The translations under genes were made by a program, and so were the position numbers. From Himantopus leucocephalus (lineage: Eukaryota; Chordata; Aves; Charadriiformes; Recurvirostridae), in contig RSEF01000026.1 in assembly GCA_003993805.1 (NCBI GenBank), positions 4,352,204-4,416,203 of the forward strand: a DNA stretch of 64,000 nt, given 5' to 3'. Below, in pieces: positions 44,446-57,200 of this stretch (the stretch's first letter is position 1; each line of letters begins with the position of its first letter). The notes under the pieces were generated by a model. The model had not been told where the DNA came from and searched no databases. It saw only the letters and a program-made list of their open reading frames with translations.

Positions 44446-47400
44446 AGCGAGTCACCCCGAGTAACCAGCCTGCTTCGTTATTGCCTGCCCTCCCCAGAGA
44501 CACTCCAGTAACGCTGAGCTTGTGCGGCCTCGGGCGAGACTGGGGAGCGCTTTGTGCGGAGCTGTGCAGGGGGTAAAAGGACGCTGCAAAATGTGAAGCG
44601 TCTTATTCGCTCAGGGAGGAGTAAATCAGTAAATCCTCGGGTGATTACTGTCACAAAGACCAGCTCTGCGGAGCTGGGTGGATGCTGCTGCAGAGTGTCT
44701 GTCCGTCCCCAGCGCTGGGCTGAGCTCTGCTGTCCCCTGCTCTGCCGCCCCCTCGCTTACCCTTGGCGTAACCTGTACCATTTCTCTCTTGTTCGTAGAG
44801 GATGGCCGGTTTAACGGTGTAGAGGTTTGCGCTCTCGTCTCGGATTCGGCTGGGATTTCCGTGGCCGGGAAGAGCCCTGCGGACGGGACTGGAGCATCCC
44901 CGGAGCACAGTGAGCCGTGCGCCGCTTCGGCCAGTCCTCTCCTCCGAAATGTGTTCTTAGAGTCTGTCTGCGCCTTTGCTTTCTGAATGCTGAACTGTCT
45001 GTCAGTGAGACTGGAGAAAACTTACTGCGGAGATTTTTCAACCTGCTTTTACTGCATGTGAGCTAACGTGTCCCGGGGCTTTCTGGGCTGTTACAGTAGT
45101 GTCCCGCGTCTTTCCTCCCGGTTAGATGGCAAAATTAACCGCAGCGTATGTGAGGACAAAACGGTCATATCGATACTCACTGAAGCAGCTTTTCTTTGGA
45201 AGACGTGTTACCAGACCAAATCCCCCAGTTCTTATTGGACTGTTACCCTTTGCAAGTTCAAACGCAGTCCTCGTGGTGTTTAACCATCGAAAGCGCTCCA
45301 GGTCTCGTTTGACTTTGCTTCTGTGAGTGCTGATTTGAATGCCCTGACCTGAGCCCGTCCCGTGGCTCGGGGAGGCTTTCAGCACAGGGAGTAACAGAAG
45401 GCACTCGGCAGCTCCGCAGGTCCTGCGGGACGTCCCCTGCGAGGGGCCGAAGGCAATTGAAGCTCCCAGGCTGGGAACAGCGTGGCTGCCGGGGCTGTTG
45501 AATCCAAACTCAAGTCCCGCTTTGGCTTCGCACCCCGATCTAAGCCTCATCCTCTCATTTTCCTGGCTTTTGGGGGCACTTTTCTCTATTACAACGGCAA
45601 ATTGGAGCATCGCTTTGCTCGGTGTCGGGGACCAGCGGGGCCGCCTGTGCAGGGTTTGCGAGAAGCATGCGATTGTTACCAGTTGTCCTTTTAATGTACC
45701 AAATTTTAGGCCCACAACAAGTTTTTAAACTTGCCTATATATAAGCTGTGAATGTTACTGATGTACAATGCTGCCTTTAATAGAGTTTAAACTGCTTTAG
45801 CATTTAGCGCGTAGATGGCGAAACTCCCCTGCGGCGCAGCTCGCGCACTGGCTGCGTGTTACCTAAATCCCCACCGAAATGCCAAATTCACAGTTTTCTC
45901 CCCCAAGTCTTTGATTTCTGTTTTGCCAAACTCCATTTTACCGCACTCCTCCTGTTCTTGCACTAAGGGCAAAATCCTCAGGCTGGGTGGGGAAAGGAAC
46001 GTTTACGTACAAAGCAGGAGGCTGTTCCGGACCTGCTGTTTCCAGTGACTCCAGGATTTATGCAAGCAACTTCTGGGAGCCAGGTTGCGTATTTTAAATG
46101 TATAAATGCGCGTTGGCCATACCCACAGCAGGGTTCTGTGCTTGAGAAACGTCTGCGCTCCGGCCCTGGCTGCGCAGGAGCTCAGCAGCCTGGAACCTGG
46201 GGTTTACCTGGGGATTTTGGGCTCAAACCCGGTTGTTTTAAACACTCCCAGAGCTTTAATTTGATAAAGTGGGGATAGAGAGGGCCACAGTGAAGGCCCG
46301 GGCACTAATCGCTGACCCCTTAGGGTTTCTGAGGAGCAGAAGTCTGTGTTGATCTAAAGCCATTGCACCACAGAGGGAGGAAATTCAGTGGGTGAGAAAT
46401 GGAGTTTTATTAGTTTTGCTGCTCGGGCTGTTCCCGCCGGGGAGCGGGTTTGCTGCAGCCTTCTGCAAGAGCAGCACTGTCTGTTCTTTGGTTTTAAGTG
46501 TTACAGTGCTTAGAAATAAGCCAGAAAAAAGGTATGTTGAAGGAAGAGATTTCTAGCCTGTTGCATGGTGAGACTCGCTGTCGCTCCCCAGTAACGCTGT
46601 AAACGCACAAACCCGCACCGCGTCGGGGTGGCTGCTCCTACCGAGAAACCTCCTGCCCTGCGGGGAAAAAAGGAGTAGAAATGTACTGTAGGATGTTTAC
46701 ACACAATATGCTGTAATAACTTGCTAAGGAGTTAATGATATTTGTATCATTGAGTAGTTAATGGCTGTAAGGAGACAAAAATATGTATTTTTACCTGCCA
46801 GGATTCATGAATGTAGCTGCTAATGTGTTGGCGGTTGTAATTTTTTTTTTTTTTTAAAATCACTGCTAAAAAATCAGGTCTGCAGTTTTGGGTTGCTGAC
46901 TGTGGGTCCCCTATTCCTATCGAGCGGGTCCTCGTTTTGGCCGTGGTGTGCTGGGTGGTGGCACGAAGCCTCTCGGCCGTCTCTGCAGATGGCAGCACTT
47001 GTGCCTCAGTGCTTTAATTAAAGCCTCACTATAGCCTTCTCCCGCGCTTCAGCTCTCAAAAGGTGTAAATACACGTGTCTAGAGCAGAGCAGCAGCAGAT
47101 TTGTGATCATCGTCTCCCCAGGGGTGAATGATACCTTCTGTGATGGGTCCCGGCGTCCTGCCGAGCCCCGAGCTCTGGGGGTGGCCGGGCTGGGGCGATG
47201 CCAGCGAGCCCACGCGTTGCTCCAGCCCCGGCCGGGCTGGCGGGTTCCCGTGCCAGGTATTTCCTTGAAATCACCTGATTTCCTTGGCACCGTGACGTGC
47301 AAATACCCCAGAATAAACACGGGTTGCACAACGTACCTGAACGGAGGATTAGCAGAGGCTGGTGCTGTCAGTCGTACCCCAGCCAGCGACTTGGGCTGGG

Positions 47401-48120
47401 CAGGCGGGGGTGGCGGATTTGGAGGCGTGGAAGTGGGCTTGCTGCCCCCCGTGAGTGGGGTTTTTTTTCTGTATTCCCTTTTTCTCCATCCGTTTGTATC
47501 AGCAGAGGTGGTGGTGGCTGCTGTCACCTTCAGTGAGCGGTGGCAGGGCCACCCACGGGACCTGCATCGCCGGGCCAGGGGCTGACAGCCCCATCAGCGT
47601 TATGGGTCGTTTTAGAGAAAAATGAGTGCTCAGGCAAAACCTGTTCCACCTCTGCTGCCAGCGGTGGGGAAAAGTGGAAAGTGAGGGGGGGAAAAGGCTT
47701 CAAACCAGGCCGGGTAGCTTGAGTTTGTGTACACTGGCTGTGACGTTCGAGCTGCCACCTCTCTGTAAGGCGTCCCCTTCCCGGCAGCGGGTGCCGGGGG
47801 AGCCCAGCCTGGCCGCGGGGGCCCAGGAGCAGCCTTGGGAGCAGAGGCATCGCTGCCAGCATCCCCGGGAACCGCCTGCCCTGGCTGCGTCCCAAACCCT
47901 CACCCCCACTCCTCCCAGCGCTGCCGGGGCCACCTCCGCTGCTCCGCCGTCTCTCAGCACTGTCTGCAAACTGCAGCTCTCTGTTAGTGCTTACTGAGAT
48001 GGATGTTACACGTCTACTTGTCATTTTGCTCTGCTTTCTAATGTGTTTTTTTAGGTTTAAAAGAAGACAACGCAGTGTACGTAAACTTGTGCTGTATGTT
48101 GTGCGCTCTGTGCTCCTGAG

Positions 48121-48154
48121 AATAAATATCCCATGAGCATCTATTTACAATAAA
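48121..48154 (+). terminator. Pair of plus-strand poly(A) signals
   Basis: AATAAA at 48121-48126 and again at 48149-48154, just upstream of a CR1 fragment. The clustering supports a real transcript end on the plus strand. Confidence 0.45.
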
Positions 48155-48237
48155 GAGATTTTAAGCGAAAATAGATTTAGTTTCCTCTGTTACTTCCCAC
48201 AATATCTATTGTTTGCTAGTTTTGTGAGATAATGAGT

Positions 48238-48370
48238 TGCCATCCCTGGAGGTACTTAAAGGAGGTGCAGACGCGGTGCTGAGGGACGTGGCTTAGTGGT
48301 AACTTGGCAGTGCTGCGTTAACGGTTGGACTCGATGATCTTAAAGGTCTCTTCCAATCAAAACAGTTCAA
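48238..48370 (+). mobile_element. CR1 LINE 3' fragment
   Basis: Contains CATCCCTGGAGGTACTTAAA, a GGTGCTGAGGGACGTGGCTTAG block, TTGGACTCGATGATCTTAAAG and GTCTCTTCCAA, all typical of the CR1 3' region in sense orientation. It is closely related to the copy at 62424-62772 (same GACGTGG...TTAGTGGTAACTTGGCAGTGC stretch), so both come from one CR1 subfamily. Confidence 0.9.
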
Positions 48371-51284
48371 TGGGTTCAGGGAGTCTCTGGGAAGTGTTTG
48401 AGGATGGGGGTCTGCAGGCGGCCCTGGCTTTTGGGAGTTGGGCTGGAAACGGCGAATCCTGCACCCCGGAGCTACCGCTGCCGTTCCCTTCCCTCAGCAA
48501 CTGTGAGGGTGTTTTTATTGGACCTATGGGAATTCACATTTTCAGGTTTTCCATGGAGCTGTTAGGGTAGGAACACCCTTTTTATTTTTTTTAAAAGCAC
48601 ATCTTTTTCCAGGAAGAAAAAAGTCCAGGGGAGTAACCGGCGTGACTCTTACTGTGATTTCCAGCATCTGCAGCTGGAAACCAGCTGGTCCCGAAGGCAC
48701 TGGCCTCAGATGTGGTCAAGGAAAACCCCTTTTATCCTGTTTATCCCGCTGCAGGTTGAGGAGGTCTTAGGGGTGTTCAGCCACCGTCGGAGCAGGAGAC
48801 GGCTTTCGGCATGGCTGTGCCCGGGCTGATGCTCGCAGGCGCGAGCGCTCTGCGCAGGTGCTAAACAACCTCCCGGGTGCCGGCAGGGAAGCTGCTGATT
48901 TTCTGGCACATAAATCAGTTTGTTCTGAGCTATCTGGGGAAAAAAAAGAAATCTAGAAAGCCCGTGTTTGTGTTTGCGATTAACGGGATTCTTGCGCGTA
49001 TTTAGTGGAGGTCAGTGCCTGCTCGGGAGTAACGCGGGGCGCGTGGGGCGAGGGCAGGCAGCATTTTGCCGTGTTTTATAGAGCAACAACTAAACCTGTT
49101 TCATTGCGTTTTGGCACAGACTCAGGCGAGCTTCAGGAAGGTAATATATCGCACTCAATGTAGGGACGTGGTAAATTTTTCTGGCAAAAAAAAACCCAAC
49201 CCTCAGATGCAGCAGAACAAAGCAACACCTGCGACGAAGCACAGCCCAAAGTAAAACGGCCACTGCCGGGTCCTCGACGGTGATTCGAGCCTGGATGAAG
49301 CCGCGCAGCCAAAGTGCAAGAGGAGCAAATGGTTACAGCTTCTGCCAAAACTCTCGTTACTGGAAGATGACCCACCAGGGACAGCCGGATTCGGGAACAG
49401 CTTTCACTGAGACAAAGGGCAGCTGGGTTCCCATCATGGACCGGGGCGGTCAGTGCGGAGCGATGCTCCCTGGGACCTCGTGTGCGGCTGAGCTCCAGCT
49501 GGTCTTGCTTTAATGGGATTAGGTGGAGCTGGTGGAAGAAACTGTATTTTGGACGTTGGCCATAGGCTTTCGAGGTCAGAAGGGAATGAGCTCACGGTTG
49601 ACGTGCCCCAGGGTGAAGCAGTCCTCTTGGGGAGGGCCCCCATAGTGTGCCCGAGGTCCCTGGGCATCGCCTGGGGACCGCGCTGGCCGGGTGTCGTTGC
49701 TGCAGGGTGGAACGGGCAGCGTCCTGCTCGGTGAGGATCGTTGCAACAAAGACTTGGCAGCTCCACACAGAAAACAAACAATTTCAACATCTGCTTGGGT
49801 TGCATTCAGTTTTCTAGTGTTTTGCTTTATGGGTTGAATAAACTACTTCTTTCTTGCTCAGAGGAGGGGTTAATGATTTATGGGTCAACTGGCCTAACTC
49901 TGGTTTCTGCAGAATTCACTCTCTTCTGCATGGAGCCATGTCTGAGCATGTAGGCGTATCGTAACTCCTCCTTTGCGCTGGAGCCGAGGGACTGGAGGAG
50001 GACAGCCATCACTTTGTCTTGCAAGAGCCGAACGTGCTGGGTCCCTCCATCCCCTGCTGCCAGACCTCCAGGTAAGATGACTTCGAGCGATATGGCTTTA
50101 GGCGATGTTGCTCTTGGGAACTGGATTGAAGGTTTCTTGCAACTCTAGCAGGTGCAAAAATTAGTAAGTTAAATCAAATTAAACCAAGAGCTGTAACAAG
50201 GATTGAAGGAGAGCCAGGGGAGTGAAACAGCCACGAGAAGTGGTAGGTTCAGGGCAGAAAGCATCAAGAAAGACTCTCCTTTCCAGGAGGAAGGTAAGCA
50301 CTTGGCATGTACGTAACGTTGGGAGGGTTTAGGCTCATAAATGATGATCCTGGATAACCGAGGGGACTCTTGCTGGTCTCCAGGGGTGCCAGGTTAGTCA
50401 ACACTGCACTTAAATTCCATTCTGTAAAGTAATCCGGCCTCCTGAATGACTTGTTTGCTTTATAGCTTTACTCCAGTTAATGTCATTTGCACAAAACTGA
50501 TGTATCTTTTTGGTTAGACACTGCTAGCTTGCTCTCTTCCTGCATGTGATTTATTGTTAGGGGACGGTACTGACTCCAGCAGCATTCTGTCTGACTATGA
50601 ATTTGCTTCCAAGAGATTTGTTAGTAAAACAAAATGTTTTACCCTTAAGATGAGTTTCAGGGGACTTCATCCAGAAGGCATAGATAAACTCGTGGCCCTG
50701 CAGGTATTAATTTGGCTGGTTGGCTGGGAAGAACACTATGTTGGCAAGGCAGTGTTTTTAAGTGGAACCTGACAAGCCACAAAGTATTTATNTTTTTTTT
50801 TTTTTTTTTTTTCCTTTCTTTAAAATTTTAATCAAAACCTGCATGCTCAAAAATGCAAAGAAACGAGACGAGTGGAATAAAGCCTATGGGAATTGCTTAA
50901 CATCTACAATCCATTGTCCTGTTTACGTTGTATTTTCCTGTCTCTGGGTCTGCTCTGCTGGAGTCAGCCTCCCTTGCCCGAACCCAGCTCTGCAGCGGCA
51001 GCCCAGCTCCTCCGCGCCGGCCCTCGGTCCCGTCGGCCGCGGAGGAACCAGCAGCGGAGGAGCTCCGCTCTCTTGCAGGGTGTTGCAATAGCTCCTGCAG
51101 CTTCTGGTCCCCAGCCATGACTGTAGGAACTGCTTAGGGGTGGAGAAATGACACCTGTCCTGATGAGCTATGGTCGTCCTGAGTGTGAATACCCACCCCT
51201 GCTATTTTTACAGATATTTGGCCCAGAAAAAGAATGTGGTAACTTCTGTGGGATCTCCAGACAGGGAGGCTGGAATAAAGAAAG

Positions 51285-54200
51285 ATGCCAGCTTTGGAGC
51301 CGGCGGGGCAGAGGCATCGTGCTGCTGTCCTTGGGTTATTCCGTGCTGCTGTCCTTGGGTTATTCCTCGCTGCTGCTCTTGTCGTGGCTGTCCAGAGTAA
51401 GTGAATGAGTCCATTGGGATAAACTAAGATCCCTCAAAGGAAAACATTCTCCTGGGGTTCACAAGACTTGAACCCTTCTCTTTTCCTTGTTGCCTTTGTG
51501 TTTCAAGAACATCGTAAATCTTTGTGCTCAGAATCTGTCTTCCTTTGCCTCTTTTTCCTTTCTGCGTAAAACGGCTGTAAAATTATTCCAGCTGAAAAAG
51601 GTGCAATGATTTATACTAACTGGGGAGAGGAAATGGTCAATCTGGACTTTGTGACCAGGCTTTGAAGCTGCTGGATGCGGTGTGAGGAGCACAGGACCAC
51701 CTGGGGTGATGCTCCTCCCTGTCCCTGCCAGCCTCCGCCATCCCCAGTCACAGACTGCGCTTCTCTCTGTTTCTAGCTTTAAGGAGTTTTAAGGTCACCA
51801 AAGTGTCCTCGCCTGGACCTTCAGAGTAAATCAGGCCTGAACTCCCACTGCTTTTCCTCCCAGCGTCTTTCTGATGGTGTTTGTGTCGGTAGGTACCTGC
51901 GATGCTCCGCCGCGTCTCCCATCTGCAGAACCAAAAGAGAAATACCATGGCATTTCCACGTTTGCCTATAATGCAGAGGTGGAATACGTCTGTCGCCCAG
52001 GTTACGTGAGAAGCGTTAATGCCCGAAACGTCCTTGTTTGTGGAAAGAACAGTAGGTGGCACGGATCAAAGGAGATGTGTACACGTGAGTATGTTTTGGG
52101 TTGACTTTTGATTTTGTTCTTTATTCGGTGATGTTGTCAGCTCACCGTGTTGGAGCAGTATCCAAAGTGACCAAAGTGATGGTGGGAGATGAGTGACCTG
52201 ACACGGAGCACCGGTTGGTTCCGCAAAGTACTGGCAACGATGGCAGAAGCTGAAATGTGCTTTGATGCTGGCTGTGTTTGAGTGCTGACTCAAAGGATAT
52301 TCTTCTGCTCAGGCACTACGTAACTCTGGGTTCAAAGAAAAGTATTTCAAGCTTGCAGGAGGAGAATCCTTTAGCTGTGCAGAAACACTGTCGCGCTTGC
52401 CAGGGTCACTGCAAAGCCCCACTTAGGCTGCAGAGGCTGGCTGCAGGTCACGATGCAAGTCTTAACAGCAGCATGAATCATGGAGTAATTTAGGGCTGGA
52501 GGGGAAATCTGGATGTCTCTGGTCCATCCCTTTGCTCAGTATTGGAGGAAGCTTCTGCTTTTCTGCTGCATTGTCCCGATTCTTCAAAAAACTGAACTAA
52601 GAACTCACTCCAGTCCTGTTGTCCCCCCAGCAAAGCTGTGCATCTACCCTGGAGAGCCGGCCAACGGCAGACTCATCCTAGCAGGAACGTTCAGTTTTGG
52701 TTCAGCAGTGAACTTCATCTGCAACACTGGGTAAGCCGGGAGGACTCAGGGCACGGGTCCTCTTCTTCCCGGGAGATTCTTCTGAAGTCTTTTCCTCTAG
52801 CTTAAAGCCTGTGCTGTCAGAAGCCTCACCAGCGTAGGTAACTGCAGACTGTGATTGAAATATCTTTTAAGCTTTCCTTTGAGAGCTTTAAGGCTGTCTG
52901 AGTTTTCTTAATCTCATATCTTGAGGGAGTTCCTCCCGGACTCGAGTTCACTCCCCTGGGCCTTTCTAAACCATTTCCAATGTTCCGGTATCTTATTGAA
53001 GACAAGATATCAATACTGAACTCAGAGCTGTCGTGATAGCTACAGCTGGCTGGTAAAGTAGATGTTTTTCCTTAGAAAACATGTATTTTATTTTTTCTAT
53101 TTAAAAAATGCTTATGTCAAAATCCAGTGTGTCATTGAAAAAATGACATTGATGGCAAATTTCTGATCAGCTGTAATTATGATAAGGAAGCCCAAACCAT
53201 CCTGATGGTGATGTTATAGGTAATACATCAAAACTGAGCTCGAGTAATTCCTTCTCCCCTATTTCACGCAGGTACAGACTGGTTGGACATTCTCAAATTC
53301 AATGTGTGCTTAAAAATGGGGTTGTTACGTGGGACAGAGATATTCCCATCTGTGAGGGTAAGTAGAGTTTCTTAATTGATCTACTGCCTAAATGTCCCTG
53401 GGGGTGGATGAGGAAGCAGCCGTGTTGCTGTGCTCAGGATTTCAGCAGTTCGATGCACAGTGGAGTCTGGAAAGACATTTTTTCTTTCTGTTTTTCTTCC
53501 GGCATCATCCTGCAGAAATCTTTACTCGCTGTCTGGGAGTAAGGCAGCTGCATGTAAGACTGGTAGATCCCAAAACCGCCCGGCGCCGGGGTCAGAGCTC
53601 TGCTGTCTGTGGGCTGGCGTGCAGCTCCCTTGAGACATGCCCTTAATTTCTGACCCTTCTGGCACCTCGTGTTTCAGTTTCTTTCTTACCAGACCTTTGG
53701 TTCAAAACGAATTAAGTTATTTCTCTCTTGTTCTTCCCTCCCTCTGCCGTTTCTCCCCCCTCTCTCCCTCCCCAGCAATACCATGTTTACCCCCTCCAAC
53801 AATAGCTAATGCAGAGCACAGCGGAGCTGACAAAGAGCTCTTCGAATATGGCGCGTCCGTCACTTACCGGTGCCACAATGTCAAAAGGGGAGAGAGACCT
53901 TTCTCGCTGGTGGGAGACGCCTCTATTTTCTGTACAACCACAGATAACATAAACGGTGTCTGGAACAAGCCAGCCCCGGAGTGCAAAGGTGAGCCGCTCC
54001 CAGGCACGGGGCGAGATGCGCGCTTGCAAGCTCACCAGGGCCCTGCAGCACCTTCTCCGCTGCCTACTGCCCTGTCTGCTACGGCTGTCTTCTTCCTTGG
54101 AGCCGCCTCTCGCCTTTGTGTTGCTGGAATCGCCTCTTGCACATGAGCCCCTCGGAGTTTGGTAGCAGGAACAGGATTTAGAGTCTCCCTTTGCAGGGAC

Positions 54201-57200
54201 CATGGCTGCTCACAGTCACCGAGTCACCAGGGGACGTGGGAGTGGGATTTTATTACTGTTCGCAGAGCAGACGATGCATTCTGCCTGCCGGCCTGTGTTA
54301 AAACATAACGCCTGCAAAGAATTCGGAGAGCTGCTGTGATACCTGCTGCCTTTCCTATGTTCTTTTTATGCTTTGCCTTAATAAAAAGCACGAAATAAAA
54401 AAAGATGCTGTAATATGGAGTAGGGAGTACGTATCGCGGCAGCCTGCTACCTTGTCGTGTCGATTTTCAGCCATTTTTGGTGAACGCATCTTACGCCACG
54501 AGAATGTTTTTAATACCCTATTGTCCCTTCTTGAGCACAACTGCTGATTTCCTAAGTGGTGGCGTTTCCCTGCCGCAGTGGTGAACTGTGAGCATCCGAG
54601 CGTGGAGAACGGGAAGCTGCTGAGCGGGTACCGGACTGAGTACACCTACAGGGACACCGTCGTGTTCGACTGCAACTTCCGCTACACCATGAACGGCAGC
54701 GACGCCTCCACCTGCAAAGACAACGGCCTCTGGGACCCTCCGCTGCCGCTCTGCCAGCTCAGTAAGTGCCGTGGACCGAGCGCTGCTCCCCCTGCTCCAG
54801 CAGCTTTGCTTCCGTGCAACTAAGAAAACATTAGGTCGTGAAAGTGTTGGCTTCAAGATTTAACTTTTTGGATTTTTTTTTTTTTTTTTGGCTGATCTCT
54901 GTAGCACGAAGGTGACTTTAGGAATTTATGACTTGGGGCCACAGAGGCTAAAGCCTTGTCCCGTTCAAGCTGGTGAGCACATCTCAGTAGAGCTCAAAGG
55001 GACTAAATTAACCTTACTATACTTAATGTTTTCAAAGTTTGTTGGTAGAGCCTCAGATAGTGTAAACTTTATTAGAAACTACATGTCATTATAACAGTGA
55101 AAATTACCATGCAGTCTGAAATTATTCATATGTTTTCTTCCGTCTCCTTTGCATTTGTTCTTTAGCATTACTGAACTCAGACAATTAAGTGCCTCTTGGA
55201 AAGAACAATGTGAGCCCCTGATTTTTCCCCAAATTCTCTCTCTTATGTTACATACCGTTATGGGCCTTGCTGATTTGTCACTGGCAATGTCCCTAAATGG
55301 CTATTTCACTCCTAGGTAGCTGTGATGACCCTCCAGATGTGCATAATGCTGTTAAAGCAAAGCTTGCTGGCAATTTGTTTCCTGTGGAGACCGTCATTAC
55401 CTACGAGTGCCGGGAGGGCCACCAGTTCAGCCCGGGAGAAACCACACGGCACATTAAGTGTCTGCCGGGTTTCACGTGGACTGAAACTCCACATCCTTGC
55501 GAAAGTAAGCGTGTGTTCCTTGTGATTTGGCAAAATTATTACCAAAAAAGCAACTATTCGTGGTCTGCTGTCGTGCAGGTCGCAGGGTGGGGGGATGCTC
55601 GGGGTGCCCAGCTTGGCGCCTCTCTGGTCCTTGCTGGGACTCCTGAGCTCCTTTGATTCGCTCCTCACCCACAGGGGTTTCTCTGCTTTATTTACCGGCT
55701 ATGCTTTCTAGTCCCTTCAACCTGTGGAAAAAGTCATTGCGGCATCGAGGCCCCCTTGCTCCGTCCAAGGGGAGGTTGCAGTTGCAGAGTCCCTTGCAAA
55801 CACCCCGTCCCCCAGGAGGGCCCCGGGACGGCGTTGTGGTGTGTCTTTGTCGAACAAAGCAGTCGCCCTTCTGTTTGCGATGAATCTGCGGTCATTCAGA
55901 TGGCTTTGCCGTGGTTTCACACTTGCTAATGTTTGGCATTTCTCAGGAATTCGCTGCTCAAATCCAGACATCAGGAACGGAAAGCCCTTACATGTATGGG
56001 GACCTAAAGATGATTACGTGTATGGAGACAGACTGGAAATCACGTGTAACGATGGCTATGCTTTCAAAGGTCATAGCAGTAACATTGTGCTTCAGTGTAC
56101 AAGCGACGGTAGATGGGATCCAGCAGTACCGGAGTGCACTCCAGGTAGGCGGGAGTTGGTGAACCGTGTTGGCTTGGTGGCTACTTATTTTTGACTGCAA
56201 AGGTTTGGGTGACTGTACAGTGTAGTCATCTGCTGACATTCACAGAAAGATCTACAGGTGGCATTAGATGATGGTAGTAGAAGCCAAGGAGAACTTTGCT
56301 CCACTGCCATGTATCCCCAGGTCTGGTCCTCCTGTGTTAACTCGGAAGGAACAGGCAGCAAACCGTCAGGTTCGTTGTGTTGCCTGGGGATTGCTGTGGA
56401 AAAAGCCTGGGGTTTTGGCAGGGGGCTGGGCTAGCGTGTGGGGAGGTGGGATGGGAAGGTGGGGTGTTGGTAGCTTTTAGAGGCTCCTAAGAGGTTCCTG
56501 AGAAGCCTGGGAGACATTTACCCAGCTGGAAGGGGATGTGGTTTGTGCTTCGGCCGACGGCTGGGCTGGTTTGCTGACACGGGGCTCGGGAGCAGAGGAC
56601 GTTCTCAATGCATTTCCCCTCTCAGCAGAAAATGCAACAGCATAAGTAAGTGACACTGCTGAAACTAATAACCCAGACACGGGGCACCACGGCAATATTA
56701 GCGAGCTGCTGGAAGCGGCCTGAGCCCAAAAGCTCAGGAAAACGTTGTCAGGAGGAAAGAGCCTGCTCCACCTCACAGAGCAGCCAGCATTCGAGCGTGG
56801 ACGATTCCTTGTCCTGGCCCTAACGCTGCCTGTGAGGCGCTCAGCAACATCACGAGTGCAGCTCAGTGGGCGAGCAGGGACTGCAGCCCCCGGGGCGATA
56901 ACGGCGCGTGGTGCCGAGAGCCCCGAGAGGAGACTCGCTCGGGCACGGACCCAGCTCTGCAGCACGTGCCTTTCCCAACAGCCTCAGAAAAACCTGACTG
57001 TAGAAGCAGGAACTCCTTTAGTGATACAAAGGAAGCGTCAAGACCTGCATCTGGATGATAGTCACCTTTTTTTTCCAGGCCTCAGATGTTCTTGATAACT
57101 CTCTTCTCCATAGAAAGCATCTTCACTGGAGTTCTTTCTGAAAATACGTGACAGCCTTTATTTTCTGTTGTTTCTAGAACCTCGTTGCCCAAAGCCAGAC

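Larger units (their letters stand above)
40982..51284 (+). other. 10 kb without recognised coding exons, possible 3' UTR of an upstream plus-strand gene
   Basis: No exon of IRF6 or of a CCP protein is seen. The sequence alternates GC-rich blocks (to about 43100) with AT-rich, U-rich-element-like stretches (43500-44100). It has plus-strand AATAAA signals at 44440 and 48121/48149, as a long 3' UTR with alternative ends would. In mammals PFKFB2, which has a long 3' UTR, precedes C4BPB/C4BPA, so a lost PFKFB2-like gene is a guess worth testing. A small exon-like segment (acceptor TTTGCAG before 41518, donor about 41541) is not recognised. A lone N lies at 41114 and another at 50792 in a T-run. 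C4BPB was looked for and not found. Confidence 0.4.

Noticed and set aside
45126..45326. Small basic open frame of 66 residues
   Set aside because: No similarity to any family I know, no splice partners, and it lies in a probable untranslated region.
49980..50071. Segment ending in CCTCCAG|GTAAGA, possible 5' untranslated exon of the C4BPA-like gene
   Set aside because: Has a donor but no supporting acceptor, promoter or coding content; could not be separated from chance.
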